In this document: piece by piece, positions 51,913 through 61,304 of the stretch
How positions within the stretch are numbered: position 1 is the first letter of the stretch
Layout of the letters: each line of letters starts with the position of its first letter
Assembly: GCA_963706535.1 (NCBI GenBank)
Contig: CAVPMU010000008.1
Location: forward strand, 1-64,000
Direction: 5' to 3'
Length of the DNA stretch: 64,000 nt
Source of the DNA: RPQJ01 sp963706535
GTDB taxonomy: Bacteria; Pseudomonadota; Gammaproteobacteria; Steroidobacterales; Steroidobacteraceae
The notes under the pieces: model-generated
Database searches by the model: none
What the model saw: the letters and a program-made list of their open reading frames with translations, nothing else
Told to the model about the DNA's origin: nothing
Program-made: the position numbers and the translations under genes

Positions 51913-53510
51913 CGGCCGTCACCACGTCGGGTACGGGCCGCTACGACGCCATCGTGATCGGCGCGGGCCACAACGGCCTGATCGCCGCCGCCTACCTCGC
52001 GCGCGCCGGCAGGAAAGTGGTCGTGCTCGAGCGGCGCGAGGTGGTGGGCGGCGCGGCCATGACCGAGGAGATCTTCCCGGGCTACCGCTTCACCGAGTTC
52101 TCCTATGTCGTGAGCCTGCTGCGTCCGGAAATCATCCGCGACCTCGAGCTGCCGAAGCACGGACTCAAGATCCTGCCGCTGCCGAGCACCGTCACGCCGA
52201 TGGAGAACGGCGATTACCTCGCCGCCTGGGAAGACCACGACCTCACCCGCCGCGAGATCCATCGCCACTCGCCGCGCGACGCGGAGGCGGCGGACGAGTA
52301 TTCCCGCGTGATGGCGCGCGCGGCCAAGGCGATCAAGCCGATCCTGGGACTCGTGCCGCCCGATCCCTCCTCGCTCAGCTGGCGCGACCTGCGCGGGCTG
52401 CTCAAGCTCGGCCAGTACGGCGCGAGCCTCGGCGAGCAGGAGATCTACCGCATCGCGAAGCTCGTCACGCAGTCCTCCGGCGACCTGCTCGACGAATGGT
52501 TCGAACTCGACCCGCTCAAGGGCACCAAGTCCGCGAGCGGCATCATCGGTACCTTCCTCGGCCCCCGCTCGCCCGGCACGGCCTACGTGCTGCTGCACCA
52601 CTACATGGGCGAGATCGACGGCGCGTTCCGCGCCTGGGGCTTCGCCAAGAACGGCACCGGCGGCGTGAGCGCGGCAATCGCGAACGCAGCGCGCGCGCGC
52701 GGGGCCGAGATCCGCACCAGCGCCCCGGTGCGGCAGGTCATCGTGCGTGGCGGCCGCGCGGCAGGCGTGGCGCTCGAGAACGGCGACGAGCTGCACGCGC
52801 AGGTGGTGCTGTCCGCCGCCGATCCCAAGCGCACGTTCCTGCAGTTCGTCGATGCGAAGCATTTCCCGGACGAATTCGTGCAGGCGATCCGCGAGTTCCG
52901 CGTGATGGGTTCCTCGGGCAAGGTCAACCTCGCGCTCTCCGAGCTGCCGCAGTTCACCTGCCTGCCCGGCGAAGGGCCGCTGCACCGTGGCGCGATTTCC
53001 TTCAGCCCGAGCGTCGACTACATCGAGCGCGCCTACGACGACGCCAAGTACGGCCAGTTCTCGCGCCAGCCCTACATCGACATGATCATCCCCTCGATGA
53101 TCGACCGCGACATGGCCCCGCCGGGTCACCACGTCGCCTCCTGCTTCGTGCAGTACGCGCCCTATGACATCGAGGGCGGCTGGGACGATGCAAAGCGCGA
53201 CGCCTTCGGCGAGGTCGTGATCTCGACCATCGAGAAACACGCCCCGAACATCCGTCGCGCCATCGTCGGCAGGCAGGTCATTACGCCTAAGGACATCGAG
53301 CGCATCGCCGGCATCACGGGCGGCAACATCTTCCACGGCGAACTGCTGCTGCACCAGCTCTTCTTCATGCGCCCGGCGCCGCAATGGGCGGACTTCCGCA
53401 CGCCGCTGCCGGGCTACTACTTCGGCGCCTCCGGCGCGCACCCGGGCGGTGGCGTGATGGGCGCCGCGGGCAAGCTCGCGGCCACGGAAGTGCTCAGGGA
53501 CTGGCGGTAG
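51909..53510 (+). CDS. FAD-dependent oxidoreductase, phytoene desaturase/PYROXD2-like (first copy)
   Basis: The 533-residue flavoprotein starts with a dinucleotide-binding fold, YDAIVIGAGHNGLIAAAYLARAG, then VVVLERREVVGGAAMTEE. It ends with the FAD-contacting PGYYFGASGAHPGGGVMGAAG. The family includes carotenoid desaturases and PYROXD2-type amine-oxidase-like enzymes. Its ATG at 51909 overlaps the GcvT-like stop (ATGA). It probably dehydrogenates an intermediate of the same pathway, for example an amine or a side chain. A tandem paralogue follows 7 bp downstream. Confidence 0.9.
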   Translation: MTAVTTSGTGRYDAIVIGAGHNGLIAAAYLARAGRKVVVLERREVVGGAAMTEEIFPGYRFTEFSYVVSLLRPEIIRDLELPKHGLKILPLPSTVTPMENGDYLAAWEDHDLTRREIHRHSPRDAEAADEYSRVMARAAKAIKPILGLVPPDPSSLSWRDLRGLLKLGQYGASLGEQEIYRIAKLVTQSSGDLLDEWFELDPLKGTKSASGIIGTFLGPRSPGTAYVLLHHYMGEIDGAFRAWGFAKNGTGGVSAAIANAARARGAEIRTSAPVRQVIVRGGRAAGVALENGDELHAQVVLSAADPKRTFLQFVDAKHFPDEFVQAIREFRVMGSSGKVNLALSELPQFTCLPGEGPLHRGAISFSPSVDYIERAYDDAKYGQFSRQPYIDMIIPSMIDRDMAPPGHHVASCFVQYAPYDIEGGWDDAKRDAFGEVVISTIEKHAPNIRRAIVGRQVITPKDIERIAGITGGNIFHGELLLHQLFFMRPAPQWADFRTPLPGYYFGASGAHPGGGVMGAAGKLAATEVLRDWR

Positions 53511-53517
53511 ACGCGAC

Positions 53518-55044
53518 ATGGGCAACTTCGACATCGTCATCGTCGGCGCCGGTCACAACGGACTCGTCGCCGCCGCGTACCTCGCCAGGGCAGGGCGCAA
53601 GGTGCTGGTCCTCGAGCGGCGCGACGCGCCGGGTGGACAGCTGGAAGTCACCGCATTCGGCCCGGGACTCGAAGCGCCGGCCCTGCATCCCGGCGCCTCG
53701 CTGCGGCCGGACGTCGTGCGAGAGCTGGGCCTCGCAACTCACGGCCTGGCCGCGGACGAGGGCGCATCCGACGCGGCGTACATCTCGTTGCTGCCGGGCG
53801 GTGCAATCCTGCGCCTTGCGTCCCGCGGGAACGATGCGGCCACGCTCGAGTCCATCCATCGCCTGTCGCCGCGCGACGCCGCGCGCTGGCCCGAGTTCGT
53901 GTCCTTCATGGACACCGCGGCGGGCTTCCTCGACGCCGCCTACCGCACGCCGATGCCGCGCATGGCGAAGCCCGACCTGCTGGCCGCGGGCCTGCCGCTC
54001 GCGTCGCTGCTGCTGAAGCTGCGCCGCCTCGGCCGCCGGGACATGTTCGGCGTGATGCGCAGCCTGTCGATGACGGCTCGCGAGTTCACCGAGGGCTGGT
54101 TCGAATCGGAACCGCTGCGCGCGGCAATCGGCGCGCTCGCCATCCACGGTGTCACGCTGGGCGCGATGTCGGCGGGCACCGGCTATACGCTGATCCACAA
54201 CTGGTTGAATCGCGGCGGTCTCGCCCATCGCGGCGGCACGGGCAACCCGCGGCGGATCACCGATGCGCTGGTGGCCGTCCTGCAGGCCGGCGGTGGCCAG
54301 GTACGCACCTCGGCCGCAGTGGCGCAGGTCCTGGTCGAGCGCCAGCAGGTGAAAGGCGTGCGGCTCGAGAACGGTGAGGAAATCGCGGCCCCGGTGGTAC
54401 TGTCCGCCGCCGATCCGCGACACACGTTGCTCGGGCTGGTGGGCGCGCCGGAGCTGCCTCCGGACTTCGTGTGGCACGCGCAGTCGATCCGGATGCGTGG
54501 CTCGGTCGCGAAGGTGCACGTGCTCACCGACGGCAACCACGGCCTCCCTGCCGGCACACTGGTGGTCGCGCCCACCCTCAAGTACCTCGAGCGTGCCTGC
54601 GATGCGGCCAAGTACGGCGAGATCTCGCGCGAGCCCTACCTCGAGGTCACGACCTCGGGCCCGGTGGTCTCGATCCACTTCCAGTTCGCGCCCCACGGCC
54701 TGCGGCAGGGCGACTGGAGTGCCGCGCGCGCCGTCGTCGAGCAGCGGGCGATCGACACGCTGGCCGCGCATTTCCCTGCGCTCGCGGGCAGCGTGCGCGA
54801 GATCCGTTCCATCACGCCGCTCGACCTCGAGCGCGAGTGGGGACTCACCGAGGGCGACCTGAACCACGGCCAGTTGCTGCTCGACCAGGTGTTCTTCATG
54901 CGCCCGATGCCAGGCTGGTCGGATCACCGCACACCGGTGGACGGGCTGTACCTCTGCGGCAGTGGCGTGCACGCCGGCGGCGGCATCAGCGGCGCGAGCG
55001 GGCGCAACGCCGCGCGAGCCGTCCTGAAGGCCGCCGGACGCTAG
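53518..55044 (+). CDS. FAD-dependent oxidoreductase, PYROXD2-like (second copy)
   Basis: The 508-residue paralogue of the preceding protein has FDIVIVGAGHNGLVAAAYLA, then VLVLERRDAPGGQ and the C-terminal GLYLCGSGVHAGGGISGASG. The two share the same architecture but differ strongly in the middle substrate region (here RLGRRDMFGVMRSLSMTAREF), so they are probably two enzymes for successive steps or two subunits, not a recent duplication. The ATG at 53518 is 7 bp after the previous stop. Its TAG stop (55042-55044) overlaps the stop of the convergent permease gene. Confidence 0.9.
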   Translation: MGNFDIVIVGAGHNGLVAAAYLARAGRKVLVLERRDAPGGQLEVTAFGPGLEAPALHPGASLRPDVVRELGLATHGLAADEGASDAAYISLLPGGAILRLASRGNDAATLESIHRLSPRDAARWPEFVSFMDTAAGFLDAAYRTPMPRMAKPDLLAAGLPLASLLLKLRRLGRRDMFGVMRSLSMTAREFTEGWFESEPLRAAIGALAIHGVTLGAMSAGTGYTLIHNWLNRGGLAHRGGTGNPRRITDALVAVLQAGGGQVRTSAAVAQVLVERQQVKGVRLENGEEIAAPVVLSAADPRHTLLGLVGAPELPPDFVWHAQSIRMRGSVAKVHVLTDGNHGLPAGTLVVAPTLKYLERACDAAKYGEISREPYLEVTTSGPVVSIHFQFAPHGLRQGDWSAARAVVEQRAIDTLAAHFPALAGSVREIRSITPLDLEREWGLTEGDLNHGQLLLDQVFFMRPMPGWSDHRTPVDGLYLCGSGVHAGGGISGASGRNAARAVLKAAGR

Positions 55045-56357
55045 GCCGGAAGCCTGGCCGGCGCCCGTGCCCGGGCCCGCATCCACAGGAAGATCGGGAG
55101 GCCGGCCGCCGCCAGCGCGAGTGACCACAGGAACGGTTCGCGCCCGAGCCCGATGAAGGCGAACACCGAGTACACCGAGCCGAGGATGCCGAGCACCAGC
55201 CGGTCGCTCGAGGCCGGGCGCCCTCCGCGGCGCCAGAGCACGACCAGCGCCATCGCGCAGAACAGGTACAGCGGCAGGTTCGCGGCGGTCACGACCAGCG
55301 TCAGGAACGTGAAGCCCTCGACCAGCGACCGGCTGTAGTTCATCAGCACCATGGCCGAGGCGAGCACGCCGCTCAGCAGCAGCGCCGTGCCGGGCGCACC
55401 CCGCGAATTGAGCCGCTCGAGCCGCGCGGGCAGCGTGCCGTGCCGCGCCATGCTGCACGTGAGTTCGCCCACCAGCAGCGTCCAGCCGTTGAGCGCACCG
55501 AGGCCGCTCACCACCACGAACACTGCCAGCCAGCGGCCGCCGCCCTCGCCGGTGAATCGCTGCAGCACGTCCACGAATGGCGCGGACGACTGCGCGAGTT
55601 CGTCCTGGGGAATGAGCAGCAACGGCACGGCCGACACCAGCACGTAGATGACCGCGGTCAGGATGGTTCCCGCCATGGTCGCCCGCGGGATCGTGCGCTC
55701 CGGGTCGCGGACTCGCCCCGCGGGTACGGTCGCGGATTCGACGCCGAGCATCGCGAAGAGCGCAATCGTCGACGCCGCCATCAGCCCCTGCAGCGTGAGC
55801 GGCGTGGCGGGTGGGTGCGCAGAGTAGGCGCCGGGCTCCGTGAAGAGCACCCACGCCCCGACCAGCACGATGGCCGCCATCGGCAACAGCTTCAGCACGG
55901 TCGTGAGCACTTGCACGCGGCCGCCCGTGCGCACGCCCTCCGTATTGATGAGGACGAACAGCCACACCAGGCCGAGCGCCAGCAACGCCGGCGGCATCGG
56001 TCGCAGCGCCGGGACGACGGCGCCGAGGTAGCCCACGACCCCGATCGCGAGCGCGGCATTCGTGACCCACAGCGACACCCAGTAACACCAGATCGCGAGG
56101 AAGGCCGCCGGCCCGCCCAGCGTCGCCTGGATGTACGCATACGGACCGTCCGCAGCCGGGTATTCCCGCACCAGCCTTGCGAATACCCGCGCCAGCACCG
56201 TCATGCCGACCACCGTCACGCCCCAGCCGAGCAGCGCGTTGAATCCGTACGGCGCGAGCGACGCGGGCAGCACGAAGATGCCCATGCCGATCATGTTGCC
56301 CACCACCAGGGCGGTGGACATCCAGAAGCCGAGCTCCTTGGCTGGTCTTGCGCTCAC
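55041..56357 (-). CDS. APC-superfamily amino acid/amine permease
   Basis: The 438-residue inner-membrane transporter has about twelve hydrophobic segments. It opens with the APC signature ALVVGNMIGMGIFVLPASLA in segment 1 and continues with IALFAMLGVESATVPAGRVRDPERTIPRA. The start is a GTG at 56357 that overlaps the TGA of the S9 peptidase gene (GTGA), so it is coupled to it. The family imports or exchanges amino acids, polyamines or similar amines. Last gene of the minus-strand catabolic operon. It could bring in the amine that the aminotransferases and aldehyde dehydrogenase upstream act on. Confidence 0.9.
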   Translation of the reverse strand: MSARPAKELGFWMSTALVVGNMIGMGIFVLPASLAPYGFNALLGWGVTVVGMTVLARVFARLVREYPAADGPYAYIQATLGGPAAFLAIWCYWVSLWVTNAALAIGVVGYLGAVVPALRPMPPALLALGLVWLFVLINTEGVRTGGRVQVLTTVLKLLPMAAIVLVGAWVLFTEPGAYSAHPPATPLTLQGLMAASTIALFAMLGVESATVPAGRVRDPERTIPRATMAGTILTAVIYVLVSAVPLLLIPQDELAQSSAPFVDVLQRFTGEGGGRWLAVFVVVSGLGALNGWTLLVGELTCSMARHGTLPARLERLNSRGAPGTALLLSGVLASAMVLMNYSRSLVEGFTFLTLVVTAANLPLYLFCAMALVVLWRRGGRPASSDRLVLGILGSVYSVFAFIGLGREPFLWSLALAAAGLPIFLWMRARARAPARLPA

Positions 56358-58360
56358 GGCTTCAGGTGCCCGTCGTACCAGCCGACCAGCCGCTCGAGCC
56401 GATCGCGCAGGTAGCTCGGCACCTTCAGGGTGTGGTTCTCGCCCGGGTAGATCACGAGTCGGGTCGGCACGTCCTGCGAGCGCAGTGCCTGGTACATCTG
56501 CTCGCTGCCGAGGCACGGCACGTTGAAGTCCGCCTCCGCGCAGTAGAACAGCGTCGGGGTGGTAATGCGGTCGGCGTGCAGGAACGGATAGCTCAGGCGG
56601 TCCCAGGCCTCGCGATTTCGCCAGGGAAACCCGAGCTCGTGGTCGTACTCGCGCGTGTACATGTCGTGCCCGTAGAAGGCGATCACGTTCGACACTCCCG
56701 CCCCGCTCACCGCCGCCTTGAAGCGCTGGTCGCTCGCGATCACGTAGTTCGTGAGGATGCCGCCGTAGCTGCGTCCGCCGACGCCGAGCCGCGCCGCGTC
56801 GGCGATGCCGAGCGCGACCACGTGGTCCACGGCGGCCAGCACGTCCGCCACGTCCTTGTTGCCCCAGTCCGCGTAGATCGCCCGCGCGAAGTCGAAGCCA
56901 CGCCCCGAGCTGCCGCGCGGATTCGCGGCGACGACCGCATAGCCGTTCGCGGCGTAGGCCTGCCAGTCCACCATGAACTCGTGGCTGAACTGGTAGACCG
57001 GCCCGCCGTGGATGCGCAGGATCGTCGGATAGCGCCGGCCCGGCACGTAGTCGAGCGGCTTCACCAGCAGGCCGTCGATCGAGGTGCCGTCGGCGCTCCT
57101 GAAGTTGATGTCCTCGACCGGCGCGAGACGCTTCGAGGCCAGCCATTCGTTGTGCGCGGCGAGGGCGCGCTGCCCCCTGGGCCCGAGCGCGGCGAGTTCG
57201 GCCGGGCGATCGTCGCCCCCGCCCAGCACCACCACGCGGTCGCCTGCCACGGCGAAGTCCACGTCCGTGCGTGGACCCGTCGTCAACGCGGTCACGCTGC
57301 CGTTGGCGAGTGACACGCGCGAAAGGTGGGTGACGCGGCTCCCTTCGACCAGCACGTAGAGACTCCGCCCGTCCTTCGACCAGCGCGGCTTGCCGAACCA
57401 GCGGTCGATCTGCGCCGGCAGCGTCGTGGTACCCGTTGCGACCTCCGTGACCGCGAGATGCAGCGGCGAGTAGTAGATCCACTTGTCCTCGCCGCCCTGC
57501 AGGTGCGCGATGCGCTTGCCGTCGGGCGACCAGGCGAGGCGGCTGCCCCACTCCGGGTCGTTGTCGCCGCCGGCGAACTGCGTGAGCCTGCGCTCGCCGG
57601 CGCCCGCCCGCGGCTCGACGAGGTAGATGTCGAAGTTCATGTGGCGGTCCGGGTCCGCGCCACGCTTGGTCACGTAGGCGATGTAACGGCCGTCCGGTGA
57701 CCACGCGGGCATGCGCTCGTCGTGGGCGCCGGGCGTCAGGAGCTCGGATTTCCCGGTCGCGAGGTCGAACACGTGGAGGTGCTGGCGGCGCGCATCGAGG
57801 TAACCCGTTTCGTCCTCCTTGAACCAGTAGCGCTCGGTGACGATCGGCGGCGGGTTCTTCGGCTTCGCCGCGCCCGGCGGCCGCTCGGGGTCGCTCGCGA
57901 TGACCGCGAGGCGCTTCCCGTCCGGCGACCACGCAAAGTCCGTGACGCCGCCCGGGAAGTCCGTGAGCCGGCGCGACTCGCCGCCCGATGCCGGCATGGC
58001 CCAAACCTGGGTCTTCGCGTCCTCGTCGCCGCGGTCGGAGAGGAAGGCGAGCGAGCCGCCGTCCGGTGACCACGACGGATGCCACTCGTTCTTGTCGGGC
58101 GTGTGCGTGAGCTGCACCGGCCCGCCCCCGTCGAAACGCACACGCCAGAGGTCCGACTGCTGCTTGTCGGCCTCGGCGTTGGTGGTCGTCACGACATAGG
58201 CGACGTATCCGCCGTCCGGCGAGAACTCGGGCTCCGACAGGTCGGCGATGCGCGCGAGGTCCGCCGGGCCGATATGGTCGGCGGGGGTGTGGATCGACGA
58301 CTCCGCGTGCGCCGGCAACGCCAGCGACAGCGCGAGCAGGAAGGCTCCAGGACGCATCAT
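56354..58360 (-). CDS. Secreted S9-family prolyl oligopeptidase-like peptidase
   Basis: The 668-residue protein has a signal peptide (MMRPGAFLLALSLALPAHAE). A beta-propeller of PD40/WD40-like blades (repeated WSPDGK/SPDGG motifs, residues 45-380) precedes an alpha/beta hydrolase domain with the serine in GGRSYGG (about 531), Asp in AEADFNVP (about 610) and His in GENHTL (about 640). This is a dipeptidyl/acylaminoacyl peptidase type, likely periplasmic, that trims short peptides. Its ATG overlaps the stop of the aminotransferase upstream and its stop overlaps the permease start. A peptide or amino-acyl conjugate substrate for the cluster is therefore possible. Confidence 0.92.
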   Translation of the reverse strand: MMRPGAFLLALSLALPAHAESSIHTPADHIGPADLARIADLSEPEFSPDGGYVAYVVTTTNAEADKQQSDLWRVRFDGGGPVQLTHTPDKNEWHPSWSPDGGSLAFLSDRGDEDAKTQVWAMPASGGESRRLTDFPGGVTDFAWSPDGKRLAVIASDPERPPGAAKPKNPPPIVTERYWFKEDETGYLDARRQHLHVFDLATGKSELLTPGAHDERMPAWSPDGRYIAYVTKRGADPDRHMNFDIYLVEPRAGAGERRLTQFAGGDNDPEWGSRLAWSPDGKRIAHLQGGEDKWIYYSPLHLAVTEVATGTTTLPAQIDRWFGKPRWSKDGRSLYVLVEGSRVTHLSRVSLANGSVTALTTGPRTDVDFAVAGDRVVVLGGGDDRPAELAALGPRGQRALAAHNEWLASKRLAPVEDINFRSADGTSIDGLLVKPLDYVPGRRYPTILRIHGGPVYQFSHEFMVDWQAYAANGYAVVAANPRGSSGRGFDFARAIYADWGNKDVADVLAAVDHVVALGIADAARLGVGGRSYGGILTNYVIASDQRFKAAVSGAGVSNVIAFYGHDMYTREYDHELGFPWRNREAWDRLSYPFLHADRITTPTLFYCAEADFNVPCLGSEQMYQALRSQDVPTRLVIYPGENHTLKVPSYLRDRLERLVGWYDGHLKP

Positions 58361-59685
58361 CGAGTGCCTCCCTGCAGCGCCTCGTCGAGGCTCGCCCGCA
58401 GCAGCACCATCGCCTCGTCCACCTCGGCCTCGAGCAACGAGAGCGGCGGCATGAAGCGTACGGTGCTCACCCCGCAGCTGAGCAGGATGAGTCCGTTGTG
58501 ATAGGCACGCGTCACGACGGCGTCGCACAACGCGCGGGCCGGCGTGCGCTCGGCGTCGTCCTCGATGAGCTCCATGCCGATCATCAGTCCCTTGCCGCGC
58601 ACTTCGCCGATGCAGGGGTAGTCACGCATGAGGTCGCGGAGCCTGGCCATGAAGTACTCGCCCAGGCGTGCGGCGTTGGCCGCGTACTCACGCTTGACGA
58701 GGTCGATGGTCGCGATGGCCGCGGCGCAAGTGACGGGATTGCCGCCGTAGGTATTGCCATGTGCACCGCGCTTCCACAGCTCCATGACGCGACGCCGGGC
58801 AACGACCGCGCCGATGGGCAGGCCCGAGCCCAGCCCCTTGGCGGTCGTCAGGATGTCGGGGTGCACGCCCCAATGCTCGCAGGCGTACATCTTCCCGGTG
58901 CGGCCGACGCCCGACTGCACTTCGTCGAAGATCAGCAGGATGCCGTGCTCGTCGCAGAGCGCGCGCAGGCCCGCGAGGAAGCCGTCCGGCGGCACCAGGT
59001 AACCACCCTCGCCCTGGATCGGCTCGACCAGGACCGCGGCCACCTCCGTGGGCGGCACGTTGCGCTCGAACAGCATGCGGATGTAGTCGAGCACCGCCTT
59101 GCCCTGGTCGCCGCCCGCGAGCAGTGGCCGGTACGTATTGGGATACGGCACGTGCGTGACGCCCGGCATCGTCGGCGCGAAGCCCTTCTGCTGCGTGTAC
59201 TTGCTCGAGGTGAACGACAGCGAGCCCATGGTGCGGCCGTGGAAGCCGCCGAGGAAGCCGATGAAGCGTGGCCGGCCGGTCACGTAGCGAGCGAGCTTGA
59301 GCGCGCCTTCCACGGATTCCGTGCCGGACTGGCACAGGAAGCTCATCACCGGTTCGCCGAGCGGCGCGACCTCGGCGAGGCGCTCGGCGAGTGCCACCAT
59401 GTTCTCGTGCCAGTAGTCGCTCGAGATGTGCAGGAACTTCTCCGCCGCCTGCTTCACCGCCTCCACGACGACCGGGTGCGCGTGGCCCGTGGCGCAGACC
59501 GCGATGCCGGACGCGAAGTCCAGGAAACGGTTGCCGTCGACGTCCCAGACCTCGGTGCCCCGGCCGTGCGACATCGCGAACGGGTAGTCGCGCGGGTAGG
59601 ACGGCGAGGTCACGTTGACGTCGCGCTCGATCAGCGCCCGCGCCTTCGGTCCGGGCAGTTCGGTCTTGATGTGACGGTTGCGCAA
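58357..59685 (-). CDS. Class III aminotransferase (GABA/ornithine-type)
   Basis: The 442-residue PLP enzyme transfers an omega-amino group to a keto acid. Motifs: DFASGIAVCATGHAHP at the start, CQSGTESVEGALKLAR (phosphate loop), LIFDEVQSGVGRTG (PLP-binding Asp), and LTTAKGLGSGLPIG (Schiff-base Lys). I chose the TTG at 59685 because GGAG lies ten bases upstream; no ATG or GTG is better placed. It resembles 4-aminobutyrate aminotransferases. It follows the aldehyde dehydrogenase gene in the same direction (32 bp) and is overlapped by the peptidase gene, so transamination and aldehyde oxidation probably form consecutive steps. Confidence 0.9.
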   Translation of the reverse strand: MRNRHIKTELPGPKARALIERDVNVTSPSYPRDYPFAMSHGRGTEVWDVDGNRFLDFASGIAVCATGHAHPVVVEAVKQAAEKFLHISSDYWHENMVALAERLAEVAPLGEPVMSFLCQSGTESVEGALKLARYVTGRPRFIGFLGGFHGRTMGSLSFTSSKYTQQKGFAPTMPGVTHVPYPNTYRPLLAGGDQGKAVLDYIRMLFERNVPPTEVAAVLVEPIQGEGGYLVPPDGFLAGLRALCDEHGILLIFDEVQSGVGRTGKMYACEHWGVHPDILTTAKGLGSGLPIGAVVARRRVMELWKRGAHGNTYGGNPVTCAAAIATIDLVKREYAANAARLGEYFMARLRDLMRDYPCIGEVRGKGLMIGMELIEDDAERTPARALCDAVVTRAYHNGLILLSCGVSTVRFMPPLSLLEAEVDEAMVLLRASLDEALQGGTR

Positions 59686-59717
59686 GATGGACTCCTGTTG
59701 ATTGTGGCTCGCCGCGC

Positions 59718-61286
59718 TCACTCGACGACGGTGCGGGACTGCTCGCGCAGGTACAGCGCGAGGTAATGGAACGAGGCGATCGCCTTGCCGGTCGAGCCCG
59801 AGCCCTTCCAGCCGCCGAAGGGCTGGTAGCCCGGCCAGGCGCCGGTCGTGGCGCCCTGCGGACGATTGGCGTAGGTGACGCCCGCTTCGATGTGCTCGTG
59901 GAACCACGGCACCTCGTCCGCGCCGCCGTAGAAACCGGCGGTGAGGCCGAGGTCACTGTCGTTCGCGATCCGCATCGCCTCCTCGCGGTCGCGCACGCGG
60001 TGCAGCATCAGGATGGGCACGAACATCTCGTGCTTCCACAGGCGGTGGTTCAGCGAGGCCTCGGCCAGCACGGGCTCGACGTAGTGGCCGCGCGCGAGCG
60101 GTCCCTCGCGCAACTGGCGCCCGCCCGTGAAGATCCGCGCGCCGCCGGCCTGCAGCTCGTCCACGTGGCGCGCGTAGTTCGCATAGGCGGCATCGTTCAC
60201 GACCGGGCCGAGCCAGTGCTCGCGCAGGCAGGGGTCGCCGATGCGGATGGCGGCGACCTGTCGCACGATGCGTTCGATCAGCCCGTCGGCCACGCCTTCG
60301 TGCACGTACACGCGCGACAGCGCGGAACATTTCTGGCCGCCCATGCCGTAGGCCGAGCGGACGATGCCGGCGGCGGCGTGGTCGAGGTTGGCGCGCGCGG
60401 TGACGATGCAGGGATTCTTGCCGCCCATTTCCGCGATGCAGGGTCGTATCCACGCGCCGCTCGTCATCTGGCGCAGGATGTGCACTCCGACGGCCGCGGA
60501 ACCGGTGAACGTGACGCCCGCCGTGAGCGGGTGCGACACCAGTGCCTCGCCGACCTCGCGACCCGAGCCCGAGAGATAGTTGAACACGCCCGCGGGCAGG
60601 CCCGCGTCGCGGATGCAGTCGGCGAGCAGGCGTCCGGCCCAGGGCGTGTCGGTCGCGCCCTTGACGACGACCGTGTTGCCGGTGACGAGCGCCGCCGCGG
60701 TGGGGCCACCCGCGAGCGAGAGCGGAAAGTTGAACGGCGCGATCACGACCCAGGGTCCGTACGGGCGCATCACGCTGCGATTGCGCGAGACCACCCCGGG
60801 CAAGGGGTCGTTCGGCAGCTCGTGCTCGTAGCCCGAGTGACCCTCGAAGTCGTCCGCATAGTGGCGGAAGAAATCGACCGTCTCCTGCGCCTCGCCGAGG
60901 GCCTCCATGCGGTTCTTGCCGACCTCGAGCGCGAGCGCCGCCGCGATCTCGTACACGCGGCTCTCCATGATGTCGGCCACGCGCCGCATGAGTCGAACCC
61001 GCTCGGCCGCCGGCAGCGCGCGCCAGGCCGGGAACGCCGCCCGCGCCGCCAGCATTGCGGTGTGCACGTCCCGGCGATCCGCCACGGCGAAGTTGCCGAG
61101 CTGCCGGTCGCGATCGATCGGGCTCGAGCGCGCCACGTGGGCCGTGCCCTCGACGTCGCGTCCGTCCAGGAACAGCCCGTGGCGGTCACCAAGGCCCGCA
61201 TTCACCGTCGCGAGTGCCGCATCGAAGCGCTCGTGCATGGCCTCGGGTGGGTCGAACATGGTCGCGTAGGTGAGGCGAAAGCTCAT
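59718..61286 (-). CDS. Aldehyde dehydrogenase (glutamate-semialdehyde/P5C dehydrogenase type)
   Basis: The 522-residue NAD(P)-dependent dehydrogenase has the catalytic Glu in IAEMGGKNPCIV and the catalytic Cys in GMGGQKCSALSRVYV. The nucleotide-binding GVTFTGSAAVGVHI and the C-terminal PFGGWKGSG-type block (YQPFGGWKGSGSTG) are present. The length and the KCSALSR motif fit 1-pyrroline-5-carboxylate dehydrogenase-like enzymes. It would oxidise the semialdehyde produced by the adjoining aminotransferases. Start ATG 61286, 18 bp after the upstream aminotransferase gene. Confidence 0.93.
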   Translation of the reverse strand: MSFRLTYATMFDPPEAMHERFDAALATVNAGLGDRHGLFLDGRDVEGTAHVARSSPIDRDRQLGNFAVADRRDVHTAMLAARAAFPAWRALPAAERVRLMRRVADIMESRVYEIAAALALEVGKNRMEALGEAQETVDFFRHYADDFEGHSGYEHELPNDPLPGVVSRNRSVMRPYGPWVVIAPFNFPLSLAGGPTAAALVTGNTVVVKGATDTPWAGRLLADCIRDAGLPAGVFNYLSGSGREVGEALVSHPLTAGVTFTGSAAVGVHILRQMTSGAWIRPCIAEMGGKNPCIVTARANLDHAAAGIVRSAYGMGGQKCSALSRVYVHEGVADGLIERIVRQVAAIRIGDPCLREHWLGPVVNDAAYANYARHVDELQAGGARIFTGGRQLREGPLARGHYVEPVLAEASLNHRLWKHEMFVPILMLHRVRDREEAMRIANDSDLGLTAGFYGGADEVPWFHEHIEAGVTYANRPQGATTGAWPGYQPFGGWKGSGSTGKAIASFHYLALYLREQSRTVVE

Positions 61287-61304
61287 GGCGGTCGTCCAGT
61301 GTGG

